From contig NZ_FZOR01000063.1 of the NCBI RefSeq assembly GCF_900188445.1, forward strand, positions 1 to 36,657: DNA of 36,657 bases, given 5' to 3'. Shown piece by piece: positions 1 to 7,086 of the stretch (position 1 is the first letter of the stretch; every line of letters starts with the position of its first letter). The translations under genes were made by a program, and so were the position numbers. The notes beneath the pieces are model-generated. The model made no database searches, was not told the DNA's origin, and was given only the letters and a program-made list of their open reading frames with translations. The DNA comes from Actinomadura meyerae (GTDB lineage Bacteria > Actinomycetota > Actinomycetes > Streptosporangiales > Streptosporangiaceae).

Positions 1-91
1 CCAAGCAAGATCGCCAAAGACACCATCATCTGGCTAGCTCACCGATAGCGCAGCCAACCACCACGCCCAACGACTTCTGAAACACGGCCTA
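1..91 (+). mobile_element. Right end of an IS5-like insertion sequence (partial)
   Basis: Positions 73-89 carry a 17-base sequence, ACTTCTGAAACACGGCC, that is the exact reverse complement of the sequence at 36123-36139 where an IS5-type transposase gene begins. It is therefore read as the right terminal inverted repeat of the same IS family. It is followed by TAG, so the end abuts a CTAG/TA target as in the IS427 group of the IS5 family. In frame from position 1, a short reading frame (residues PSKIAKDTIIWLAHR) stops at 46-48 and is probably the transposase C-terminus. Another frame stops inside the repeat at 78-80, so the frame is uncertain. The rest of the element lies outside the window. 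Confidence 0.6.
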
Positions 92-318
92 GCCGACCGC
101 TTTCCGCGCGAAGCGCGGCACCTACAGCACCCCGCACCAAGCCGCAGATCAACACCCCACCCCAACCACCTACAGCAACCAACGTGACAGCAACCGGCAA
201 CGCACTTGAACGTGCGCACCCACCTCCGGAAGGCCACCGCAACCGTCCACCACCAGCACCACATAAGCCCCGATAAAAAGAGACCTCAGCCACGCACCCA
301 ACAGCAGCCGACACAAAG
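92..318. other. Non-coding stretch between IS end and first gene
   Basis: I see no convincing gene here. Open frames exist on both strands but have poor codon bias and no ribosome binding site. A small hairpin, CCGCGC-GAA-GCGCGG, lies at 104-118. The base composition (CA-rich, lower GC than the neighbours) suggests degraded or transferred DNA beside the IS. Confidence 0.5.
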
Positions 319-350
319 AAGCGCCCCCGCCCGACCGGACGGAGGCGCTT
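319..350 (-). terminator. Hairpin after the 147-residue gene
   Basis: AAGCGCC at 319-325 pairs with GGCGCTT at 344-350, with an inner CCG/CGG pairing. It lies about 30 bases beyond the stop of the minus-strand gene at 380-823, where an intrinsic terminator is expected. The U-tract is weak. Confidence 0.5.
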
Positions 351-379
351 ACCAGAAATACCTGCGGAACCGAGCTAAG

Positions 380-823
380 TTAGTCGGCGACGAACCGCGA
401 TCCCCATCCACCAGCCGTGTACTCCCGCTGCCGCCGCACGACGTAACGGCCCGGCGCGCAGCCGGAGGCGCCGTGTTCGGGATGCAGCAGATACACGGGA
501 GCGGACGCCTCGAAAACGCCGATCGTCAGGAAAAGGGAATCGGACACCCGCGTGGTCCAGCGGCAGGTGCCGGGATCGGCGACAAGCGTATGTGGGTTGC
601 CGCCCGCCTGGCCTCGCAGCAGTTCGACGCCCTCACTCGGGACGTCCTTCCAGTCCACGTTCGGCGGCAACGACACGGAGGCGGAGACTTCGGAGAAGGG
701 GATGACGATCAGGTCGCCCTGGGCCTGGAGCCCGTCGACGACGGGGATGCTCACCGACTGCTCCAGATGGTCGAGCACGGCGAGTCCGGTCTGCTGGGAA
801 AGGGACGCGAGAGTCACGGTCAT
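380..823 (-). CDS. Hypothetical protein, partner of DUF6745 gene
   Basis: 147 residues, function unknown. The start ATG at 823 follows GAAGGTGATCTC, which serves as ribosome binding site, and lies only 10 bases after the stop of the DUF6745 gene, so the two are almost certainly cotranscribed. There is no signal peptide, membrane segment or known catalytic motif. The C-terminal part (about residues 112-147) has the pattern HPEHG...APGRYVVRRQREY, ending in a Trp/Gly/Phe-rich tail. As I recall, similar sequences lie next to DUF6745 genes in other actinomycetes. The protein is acidic and probably cytosolic. I cannot assign a function; the conserved pairing with the neighbour is the only clue. Confidence 0.75.
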   Translation of the reverse strand: MTVTLASLSQQTGLAVLDHLEQSVSIPVVDGLQAQGDLIVIPFSEVSASVSLPPNVDWKDVPSEGVELLRGQAGGNPHTLVADPGTCRWTTRVSDSLFLTIGVFEASAPVYLLHPEHGASGCAPGRYVVRRQREYTAGGWGSRFVAD

Positions 824-833
824 GAGATCACCT

Positions 834-1907
834 TCAGGTTCGGCGGACGAGGCGTGCGTACTGGTCGGCGGACAGGCCGTAGGTCCAGCCGGCGGCGGCG
901 ACCGGATCGGCGATGCCGTCCGGCACGGTCAGCCCGTAGCGGCGGCGGTGCCCGTCGCGCTCGACGGAGCCGTTGACGGCGAGCAGCACCCTGGTCCGAT
1001 CGCGCAGGTCGTAGAGGCGCAGCTCGGAGCCGGGGTTGCCGGGGTCGGGCGCGACGGCGACGAGCCGCAGCCCGGCCCGGTCGATGTAGTCGCCCCACCC
1101 GATGCTCTCGATCGCGCACCGCCGGACCTCGACATTGGCCTCCCGTTCGATGCGCCCGACGTCCGGGGCATCGATCACCCACGACGGCACGCGCGTGCCG
1201 TGCCAGGCGTGGACGTCCCACCCGTCGCCGAACCGGAGGGCGGGGCCGTCCGCGCGGTGCAGTCTCACCAGCCCGTCGTCGTCCCAGACCTCGGTGTGCA
1301 GTTCGACGGGCCGCTCGGAGACGGTGCACACGTCCTCGCGCGGCCACCACCAGCCGCAGGACCGGACGAGCGTCGCCCACAGGTCGAGCAACCGCTGCTG
1401 CTCAGCCGTGAAGACCACACCGGACGTGCGGCGAATGGCGTCGAAGTAGGCGACCCGGGAGAGGCACCAGGCCGCATGCCAGTCGACCCCTCGCTCCCTC
1501 ACTTCGTGTTCGGACCGGAGCGCCACCCGGAGTGTGCTCCGCACGGAGTTCATGAGCGGTGACCGCACCAGCTGGCCCGCGATCAGCCCCACTTGCGGAT
1601 GGCCGCGCCCGACCGCCGCTTCGAGCTCCACGGTGAGTTCGCCGAGCAGCCGGCGGAAACGCGGAGGCAGGGGCCAGTCCTGGAAGCGGTCGGGTGCTTC
1701 GAGGGCCCGGACGCCGGGCGGGACGGTCTCCACGGCCGCCACAGGCGAAGCCACCCAGTGGAAACGCGGCGGACCGAGGCCGATCAGGCGGTAGAACTCG
1801 GAGATGGCCGCTTCGGCGGCCGGACGGTCGGCGGGCTCGGTGGACAGCAGATGCCCGAGCCATTCCGAGCGGACGTTCGCAGCTTCCCGCTGCACGTGGT
1901 CGCTCAC
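834..1907 (-). CDS. DUF6745 domain-containing protein
   Basis: 357 residues. The C-terminal half (about residues 195-310) has the features I associate with DUF6745: a W-rich patch (CGWWWPREDV), the LHRADGPALRFGDGW motif, and a repeat-like stretch of short strands. The N-terminal half is helical. I see no signal peptide or transmembrane helix. The biochemical role of the family is not known. The start taken is GTG at 1907; the upstream ribosome binding site is poor, and a second in-frame GTG lies four codons downstream, so the exact start is open. It forms a tight pair with the 147-residue gene downstream. Both lie in the accessory region beside the IS remnant, outside the conserved backbone. 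Confidence 0.8.
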   Translation of the reverse strand: MSDHVQREAANVRSEWLGHLLSTEPADRPAAEAAISEFYRLIGLGPPRFHWVASPVAAVETVPPGVRALEAPDRFQDWPLPPRFRRLLGELTVELEAAVGRGHPQVGLIAGQLVRSPLMNSVRSTLRVALRSEHEVRERGVDWHAAWCLSRVAYFDAIRRTSGVVFTAEQQRLLDLWATLVRSCGWWWPREDVCTVSERPVELHTEVWDDDGLVRLHRADGPALRFGDGWDVHAWHGTRVPSWVIDAPDVGRIEREANVEVRRCAIESIGWGDYIDRAGLRLVAVAPDPGNPGSELRLYDLRDRTRVLLAVNGSVERDGHRRRYGLTVPDGIADPVAAAGWTYGLSADQYARLVRRT

Positions 1908-1938
1908 CGGACGAGGGCGGCGACGCCCCTTTCATCGA

Positions 1939-3150
1939 TCATGTGCCGGATGATCGCAGATCCCGCACCCATCCGTCCACCCTCTTGCGCCGACGGGCGG
2001 CGCGGGCGCGGAGGCGGCGCGCCGCCCGCCGCACCGCTCTCCGCCTGATCGCCTGGAGCAACCCGCTCTCCAGGCCGAGCGCCAGCCGGACCTCGTCGGC
2101 GACCCGGTACGCGTTGCCCAGCGGCTCGTCCGACAGGAGGCTGTGCAGGTAGGCGAAGGCGAATCCGCGCCCGGGGTCGGCGAACGCGAGACCGTCGACA
2201 CCGTGCCGGCCGAAGGCGCAGGTGTTCCCCATCGACGCGATGCCGACCTCGTAACCGAGTCCCTTCGGCGTGGGCACCTTCGTCACCCTGTCCTCCGCGA
2301 CCGTGAGGGCCTCCGAGAGCCGACCCGTAGTGGCGGGACCGACGAGCCGGACCCCGTCGACCTCCCCGATGAGCGCGGCGAACATGCGGGCGACGGCGTC
2401 CGCCGTGGCCGCGCTACCGGCCGGGCCCGGCAGCATCCAGCACTCGGGCCGGTTGGCCAGCCCGGCGTTCGCCCGCAGCCACTCCGGGACGACCTCGTGG
2501 TAGAGCGAACCGGGCGGGTACAGGGCCGAGGGCTCCATCAGCTCTCCGTCCTCCAGCCGCACCGCCCGGGGCAGGTCGGCGGCGGGGACACCGAAGAACA
2601 GGTCATCGGGGACGCCGAGCGGAGCGGCCACCTCCTCCCGCAGCACCTCGGGCAGGGGCCGTCCGGTGACCCGCCGGACGACCTCTCCGAGGATGAAACC
2701 GAAGCTCAGGGCATGCCATCCGGTCGCCATGCCGGGGCGCCAGAGCGGCCGCAGATCCGCGATGCGCGCGCACATCCCGTCCCAGTCGGCGAGATCGTCC
2801 AGGACGATGCCTGGCGGTGCCTGCGGTACCCCGGCGGTGTGCGCGAGGACGTGTGCGAGCGTGATCCCGGTCTTTCCATGCGCGGCGAACTCCGGCCAGT
2901 AGGCGGCGACCGGGACGCCGTAGTCGAGCACCCCGCGATCGGCGAGCACGTGGACGACGGTCGGGATCAGGCCCGCGACAGGGAAGAGGGTCCGCTGGTC
3001 GACCGGGCGGCCGGTGGTCGCGTCCGCCATGCCGGCGCACACCCGCACCACGGGCTCGCCGTCGAGGTAGGCGGCGATCTGGACGCCGACCTCCTCACCG
3101 GACCCGGTAAGGCGGTCGGCGAGGTCCTGGATGCGCGACTGGGCGTCCAA
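1939..3150 (-). CDS. Beta-lactamase-fold serine hydrolase homologue without catalytic S-x-x-K
   Basis: 403 residues, resembling class C beta-lactamase/EstB-type serine hydrolases: TLFPVAG (54-60), the AYWPEFAAHGK-G-IT segment (83-96), HTAGVP (104-109), WHALSFGFILGEVVRR (145-160) and FGRHGVDGLAFADPGRGF (313-330). Where the family has the nucleophile motif S-x-x-K, directly after LFPVA, this protein reads GLIPTVVH, about four residues shorter. I found no S-x-x-K anywhere in the protein. The usual Tyr of the second motif is Trp145. It is therefore probably a catalytically dead homologue, or one with an altered mechanism. The last 35 residues are very Arg-rich (364-398). Start TTG at 3150 is supported by AAAGGACC seven bases upstream. 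No signal peptide is visible. Confidence 0.85.
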   Translation of the reverse strand: MDAQSRIQDLADRLTGSGEEVGVQIAAYLDGEPVVRVCAGMADATTGRPVDQRTLFPVAGLIPTVVHVLADRGVLDYGVPVAAYWPEFAAHGKTGITLAHVLAHTAGVPQAPPGIVLDDLADWDGMCARIADLRPLWRPGMATGWHALSFGFILGEVVRRVTGRPLPEVLREEVAAPLGVPDDLFFGVPAADLPRAVRLEDGELMEPSALYPPGSLYHEVVPEWLRANAGLANRPECWMLPGPAGSAATADAVARMFAALIGEVDGVRLVGPATTGRLSEALTVAEDRVTKVPTPKGLGYEVGIASMGNTCAFGRHGVDGLAFADPGRGFAFAYLHSLLSDEPLGNAYRVADEVRLALGLESGLLQAIRRRAVRRAARRLRARAARRRKRVDGWVRDLRSSGT

Positions 3151-3296
3151 CTCAGGTCCTTTCGGCCCGCAGGCCGCGGCCTAAGGCGGTCTGAGGCGGC
3201 GGATATAAGGCGTCGTCCCCATGCGGGGGGTGGGGGCTTAGGACGAACCTTGTACATGTCGGGCCACAAGGGCCCGGCGGAAACGAGGAGCCAGAC

Positions 3297-3407
3297 ATGA
3301 TCCGCCCGGAGTTCGACAAGGTCATCATCAACGACCGCGTACGCGTACTGCGCGCCGAGGCCAAGGACGCCCGCCGCGTCCGGATTGCGAAGGCCCTGAA
3401 GCGGTGA
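3297..3407 (+). CDS. Small basic protein of 36 residues, unknown function
   Basis: ATG at 3297 follows a strong ribosome binding site (GAGGAG at 3285-3290) and opens a 36-residue frame ending in TGA at 3407. A near-perfect intrinsic terminator starts 24 bases later. The protein begins MIRPEFDKVIINDRVRVLR and ends in a run of Arg, Lys and Ala, and is predicted to be a helical, strongly basic peptide (12 Arg/Lys after residue 13). Codons use G or C in the third position as in the neighbours. It is convergent with the GMC oxidoreductase gene and divergent from the serine hydrolase homologue. I do not recognise the family. A DNA- or RNA-binding or membrane-active role is conceivable from charge alone but not shown. 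Confidence 0.6.
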   Translation: MIRPEFDKVIINDRVRVLRAEAKDARRVRIAKALKR

Positions 3408-3430
3408 CGCCCGCCGCCTGTACGCAGCGC

Positions 3431-3459
3431 ACGCCCCCGTCCCCCGAGGACGGGGGCGT
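3431..3459. terminator. Strong intrinsic terminator, probably bidirectional
   Basis: ACGCCCCCGTC at 3431-3441 pairs perfectly with GACGGGGGCGT at 3449-3459 across a seven-base loop, followed by ACTCGTTTCTT. It lies between the small plus-strand gene (ending 3407) and the minus-strand oxidoreductase (ending 3527), so it can serve both. Confidence 0.8.
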
Positions 3460-3526
3460 ACTCGTTTCTTGAGCCGAACCGACCGAGCCGACCAAGCCGA
3501 CCAAGCCGCCGGAGGAAAAGCGCGGT

Positions 3527-5119
3527 TCAGCTCCCCGCGTTGGCGGGCGCGAGCGGAGTACGGCCCCGGATCAGGTCGGCGGCACGCTCGGCGATGGCGA
3601 TCGTCGGCGCGTTGGTGTTGCCCCGCGGAACGGTCGGCATGACGGACGCGTCCACGACGCGCAGGCCCTCCACGCCCCGGACCCGCAGCTCGGGGTCGCA
3701 GACGGCGTCGTCGCCGCCCATCGCGCACGTGCTGGTCGGGTGGAACAGCGTCGCGACCTCGCGGCGGACGAACTCGGTGACGGCCTCGTCGGAGTCGGCC
3801 TGCTCGCCCGGTGCCCACTCGCCGCCGATCAGCGAGGAGAGCGGCCCGGACGCGGCGATCTCGCGGGCCTGCCGGACGCCCGCGACCAGGATGTCCAGGT
3901 CGGCCTTGGCGGCGAGGTAGGCGGGGTCGATCAGCGGCTTGGCGTGCGGGCTGGCCGACCGCAGGGTCAGCGCGCCGCGGCTCTCCACCGCGATCGCGGT
4001 GACCATGACCGACAGCAGCCGCTCGGTCACGTCGACGAGCCCCTGGTTCACGAACGGCGTCGGCAGGACGTGGTACTGGAGGTCGGGCGCGGGCAGCCCT
4101 TCGACCGTCCGGACGAACCCGCCCGCCTCGGCCACGTTGGACGCGTAGGGGCCGCGCGCCAGCGCCTGGTACAGCGCGAACGAACGCGCGTTGGCCTGCT
4201 CCCACAGCACCTTCGTCCGCGGCGTGGCGAACATGACGTTCACGAACGGGTGGTCCTGGAGGCCCTGCCCCACCGGCGAGTCGACCAGGACGTCGATGCC
4301 GTGGGAGCGCAGGTGGTCGGCGGGGCCGACGCCCGACAGCATGAGGAGCTGCGGGCTGTTCACCGCGCCGCCGGACAGGATGACCTCCGCGTCCGCGCGG
4401 GCCGAGTGCGCCTCGCCGCGCGCCTCGTACCGGACGCCGACGGCACGCCCGTCCTCGATCACCACCCGGGTGGCGAGCGCGTCGGTGACGACGGTGAGGT
4501 TCGGCCGGTTCTCGATCGGGTGCAGGTACCCGGCGGCGGTCGACCAGCGCCGCCCCCGCTTGTGGGTGACCTGGTAGAAGCCCACGCCGTCCTGGTCGGC
4601 GCCGTTGAAGTCGGGGTTCGCGGCGAGGCCGTACGCCTTGGCCGACTGCACCCAGGCGCGGGTCAGCGGATGCTTGTAGCGCAGGTCCTCGACGCGGAGC
4701 GGGCCGCCGACGCCGTGGTAGGGGAGGTCGCCGCGCTGCTGGTCCTCGGCCCGCCGGAAGTACGGGAGCAGGTCCTCGTAGCCCCAGCCGTCGCAGCCGT
4801 GCGCGTCCCGCCAGGTGTCGTAGTCGTACCGGGCGCCGCGGATGTAGATCATCGCGTTGGTGGACGAGCTGCCGCCGAGCGTCCGGCCGCGCGGCCAGTA
4901 CACGCTGCGCCCCGCGGCGTGCTCCTGCGGGACGGTCGCGTAGTCCCAGTCGTAGGGGCCCTTGATGAGCGACGCGACGGCGGCCGGGATGTGGATCTCC
5001 GGTGCGTCGTCGGGCGGGCCCGCCTCCAGCAGCAGGACCTTGGCGGAGGGGTCCTCGGTGAGTCGGGCGGCGAGAACGCAGCCCGCGCTCCCCGCTCCCA
5101 CGATGATGTAGTCGTACAC
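3527..5119 (-). CDS. GMC family oxidoreductase (choline dehydrogenase-like)
   Basis: 530 residues, full length for an FAD-dependent glucose-methanol-choline oxidoreductase, which oxidises an alcohol to an aldehyde or ketone. The FAD dinucleotide-binding motif GAGSAG is at residues 8-13. GMC signature 1 (GRTLGGSSSTNAMIYIRG) is at 78-95 and signature 2 (SGGAVNSPQLLMLSGVG) at 249-265. The active-site His is His460 in LFHPTSTCAMG, with Asn501 in the final NTNAPTIAIAERAA block. It is most like the bacterial BetA/alcohol dehydrogenase branch, but the substrate cannot be told from sequence and no betaine aldehyde dehydrogenase or BetI is nearby. GTG at 5119 is preceded by a perfect GGAGG five bases upstream. 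Divergent from the adenosyltransferase gene. Confidence 0.93.
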   Translation of the reverse strand: MYDYIIVGAGSAGCVLAARLTEDPSAKVLLLEAGPPDDAPEIHIPAAVASLIKGPYDWDYATVPQEHAAGRSVYWPRGRTLGGSSSTNAMIYIRGARYDYDTWRDAHGCDGWGYEDLLPYFRRAEDQQRGDLPYHGVGGPLRVEDLRYKHPLTRAWVQSAKAYGLAANPDFNGADQDGVGFYQVTHKRGRRWSTAAGYLHPIENRPNLTVVTDALATRVVIEDGRAVGVRYEARGEAHSARADAEVILSGGAVNSPQLLMLSGVGPADHLRSHGIDVLVDSPVGQGLQDHPFVNVMFATPRTKVLWEQANARSFALYQALARGPYASNVAEAGGFVRTVEGLPAPDLQYHVLPTPFVNQGLVDVTERLLSVMVTAIAVESRGALTLRSASPHAKPLIDPAYLAAKADLDILVAGVRQAREIAASGPLSSLIGGEWAPGEQADSDEAVTEFVRREVATLFHPTSTCAMGGDDAVCDPELRVRGVEGLRVVDASVMPTVPRGNTNAPTIAIAERAADLIRGRTPLAPANAGS

Positions 5120-5189
5120 GGCGGCCTCCGGGGTCTTTCCGGAACCCTACCGAACGGGCTTCGGACAACGGCAGGGCTAGGCTGCGGCT

Positions 5190-5912
5190 ATGGCGAACAA
5201 CCCCGACATGGCGGCGAGCAGGGACGAGGCACCGGCCACGACGAGCGACGCGCCCCCTACGAGCGACGCAACCGGGACGAGCGACGCGGACGGGGCGAGC
5301 GGCAAGGACAGGGACAAGCCCGTCGTGCTCTCGCGCATCTATACCCGGACGGGCGACGACGGCACCACCGCGCTCGGCGACGCGTCCCGGACCCGCAAGA
5401 CCGATCCGCGCCTGGCCGCCTACGCCGACGTCGAGGAGGCCAACGCCGCGATCGGCGCGGCCCTCGCGCTCGGCGCGCTGCCGGACGGCGTCGCGGCGCT
5501 GCTGACCCGCGTGCAGAACGACCTGTTCGACGTGGGCGCCGACCTGTGCGCGCCGGTCGTCCCGGACCCGCAGTACCCGCCGCTGCGCGTCGAGCCGTCC
5601 TACATCGAGCGGCTGGAGGCGGCCTGCGACGAGTACAACGCCGAGCTTCCGGCGCTGCGCAGCTTCATCCTGCCGGGCGGGACGCCGGGCGCGGCGCTGC
5701 TGCACGTCGCGCGGACGGTGACGCGGCGCGCCGAACGCACCACCTGGGCGGCGATCGAGGCGCACGGCAGCGCCGGCGAGGTCGCGTCGGGCGGCGTGAA
5801 CCCGCTCACCGCTAAGTACCTCAACCGGCTGTCCGACCTGCTGTTCATCCTGTGCCGCGTGGCGAACGCGGGGCACGGCGACGTCCTGTGGAAGCCGGGC
5901 GGGGAGCGCTGA
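5190..5912 (+). CDS. Cob(I)yrinic acid a,c-diamide adenosyltransferase, PduO type
   Basis: 240 residues. It transfers the adenosyl group of ATP to cob(I)alamin or its precursors, giving coenzyme B12. Family motifs: IYTRTGDDGTTAL (50-62, ATP binding), FDVGADLC, the FILPGG...ALLHVARTVTRRAER core and LNRLSDLLFILCR near the C-terminus. The first 44 residues are a low-complexity extension with several TSDA-type repeats not found in the usual core. A GTG at 5325 would give the classical short N-terminus, so the extension may be untranslated. The ATG at 5190 has no good ribosome binding site but lies seven bases after TAGGCT, which fits a leaderless transcript. The position matches Rv1314c downstream of the atp operon in M. 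tuberculosis. Confidence 0.92.
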   Translation: MANNPDMAASRDEAPATTSDAPPTSDATGTSDADGASGKDRDKPVVLSRIYTRTGDDGTTALGDASRTRKTDPRLAAYADVEEANAAIGAALALGALPDGVAALLTRVQNDLFDVGADLCAPVVPDPQYPPLRVEPSYIERLEAACDEYNAELPALRSFILPGGTPGAALLHVARTVTRRAERTTWAAIEAHGSAGEVASGGVNPLTAKYLNRLSDLLFILCRVANAGHGDVLWKPGGER

Positions 5913-5941
5913 CGGCGCCCGAACAGGCCGGTGCGGCGCCG
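5913..5941 (+). terminator. Possible terminator after the adenosyltransferase gene
   Basis: CGGCGCC at 5913-5919 can pair with GGCGCCG at 5935-5941 across a 15-base loop, directly after the stop codon. There is no U-tract. Confidence 0.35.
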
Positions 5942-5943
5942 GG

Positions 5944-5961
5944 GGTGGGGCTAACCCCACC
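5944..5961 (+). promoter_or_regulatory. Palindromic operator, copy 1, upstream of the DUF4097 lipoprotein
   Basis: GGTGGGG (5944-5950), CTAA, CCCCACC (5955-5961). The same 18 bases, within an identical 23-base stretch, occur at 26708-26725 upstream of the sensor kinase gene. Here the palindrome ends 89 bases before the lipoprotein start. A GCTGG element at 6010-6014 is centred 59.5 bases from the palindrome centre, followed by a possible -10 (TGTAAG, 6018-6023). I infer that it is the binding site of the NarL-type response regulator encoded at 24505-25158. Confidence 0.6.
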
Positions 5962-6050
5962 ACCGGCTCACCGGCTCCCCACCTGGTACCGCCGCCCCGT
6001 ACCGGACAGGCTGGTCGTGTAAGGGGCACGGCGACAACGGGAGAGACCAC

Positions 6051-6992
6051 GTGAGGACCCTGACGGGCACGGCCGCGCTGGCAGCGGTGGCGGCGGCGAC
6101 GCTGACCGCCTGCGGCAACGTGAGCTTCGGCAGCGGTCACGAGGACCGCTCCTACTCCGCGCCGGCCGGCGCCACCAAGCTGCGGATCGAGGGGACCAGC
6201 GACCGGATCGTGGTGACCGCGTCCGACTCGCCCGGCATCGAGGTCAGCGAGCGGCTGCGCTGGTCCAACGACAAGAACAAGCCGAAGGTCGAGCACGTCA
6301 CCGAGGGCGGCACGGTGAAGCTCACCGCCAAGTGCGGCGGGCAGGCGATCGGCATCGGAATGTCGTCGTGCGGCGTCTCCTACCGCGTCCGGGTGCCGCG
6401 CTCGCTGCCGGTCGAGGTCGAGAGCCGGGACGGCCGGATCGACGCGTCCGGGCTCAGCGGGACGGTGCGGCTGCACAGCGAGAACGGCTCGATCAGGGCG
6501 ACGGACCTGAACGCGTCCAGCGTGTCCCTCGTCTCGCAGGACGGGTCGGTGCGCATCTCCGGCCGCGTCACCACCGCCGACATCCGCAGCCAGAACGGGT
6601 CGGTGAACGCGAACGGGTTGACCGCCGGGACGCTGAAGGTCCGCTCCGCCGACGGCAGCATCCGGCTCAGCGGGACCGCCACCGTCGCCGACCTCAGGAG
6701 TGAGAACGGCGGCGTCCACGCGACCGGGCTGACCACCGACCGGCTCACCGCCCGCAGCAGCGACGGCGGCATCGATCTGCGGCTCGCCGCGCCGCCCAAG
6801 GCCGTCGACGCCGAAGCCGAGAGCGGCTCCATCAAGCTCTGCCTGCCGCCCGGCGACGAGGGTTATGCCATCACCGCGCACTCCGTCGACGGCGGCAAGG
6901 ACATCGACCCGGGCATCCACGAGGACTCCCGGTCCGACCGCAAGATCAAGCTGTCCACCCGCGACGGCGGCATCCTCGTAGCGCCCTACTGA
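6051..6992 (+). CDS. DUF4097 family beta-strand repeat lipoprotein
   Basis: 313 residues. The N-terminus is a lipoprotein signal: Arg2, a hydrophobic stretch and the lipobox LTAC with Cys21. From about residue 120 to 290 there are repeated strands of the type DGSIR-SG, SENGS, RSADGSIRLSG and SSDGGIDL, which is the DUF4097 right-handed beta-repeat pattern. Cys94 and Cys107 could form a disulfide outside the membrane. The family is often linked to cell-envelope stress circuits (for example LiaX), but no enzymatic role is known. GTG at 6051 has GGGAGA ten bases upstream. The upstream palindrome at 5944-5961, shared with the two-component system at 24505-26621, suggests it is a target of that system. 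Confidence 0.9.
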   Translation: MRTLTGTAALAAVAAATLTACGNVSFGSGHEDRSYSAPAGATKLRIEGTSDRIVVTASDSPGIEVSERLRWSNDKNKPKVEHVTEGGTVKLTAKCGGQAIGIGMSSCGVSYRVRVPRSLPVEVESRDGRIDASGLSGTVRLHSENGSIRATDLNASSVSLVSQDGSVRISGRVTTADIRSQNGSVNANGLTAGTLKVRSADGSIRLSGTATVADLRSENGGVHATGLTTDRLTARSSDGGIDLRLAAPPKAVDAEAESGSIKLCLPPGDEGYAITAHSVDGGKDIDPGIHEDSRSDRKIKLSTRDGGILVAPY

Positions 6993-6993
6993 G

Positions 6994-7049
6994 CCCCGCC
7001 GCGGAGACCCCGCCGCGGAGACCTCGCCGCGGAGACCCCGTCGCTCAGA
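6994..7049. repeat. 14-bp tandem repeat, about four copies
   Basis: CCCCGCCGCGGAGA occurs at 6994-7007 and 7008-7021, with one change at 7022-7035 and a degenerate copy at 7036-7049. It fills the gap between the convergent lipoprotein and peptidase genes. The CCGCGG cores are palindromic, so it may help end transcription, but no U-tract is present. Confidence 0.8.
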
Positions 7050-7086
7050 GCCCGGACCCGTCACTCGGCCCGGCCGCCCGCACCCG

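Noticed and set aside
3225..3242. G-rich half of the palindromic operator before the small ORF
   Set aside because: Only the GGGTGGGG half is present and the second arm is missing; G-runs are common in this DNA. Not listed as an operator.
3527..5119. BetA choline dehydrogenase of a glycine-betaine pathway
   Set aside because: The family fits, but no betB, betI or transporter is nearby, so only the general GMC oxidoreductase call is made.
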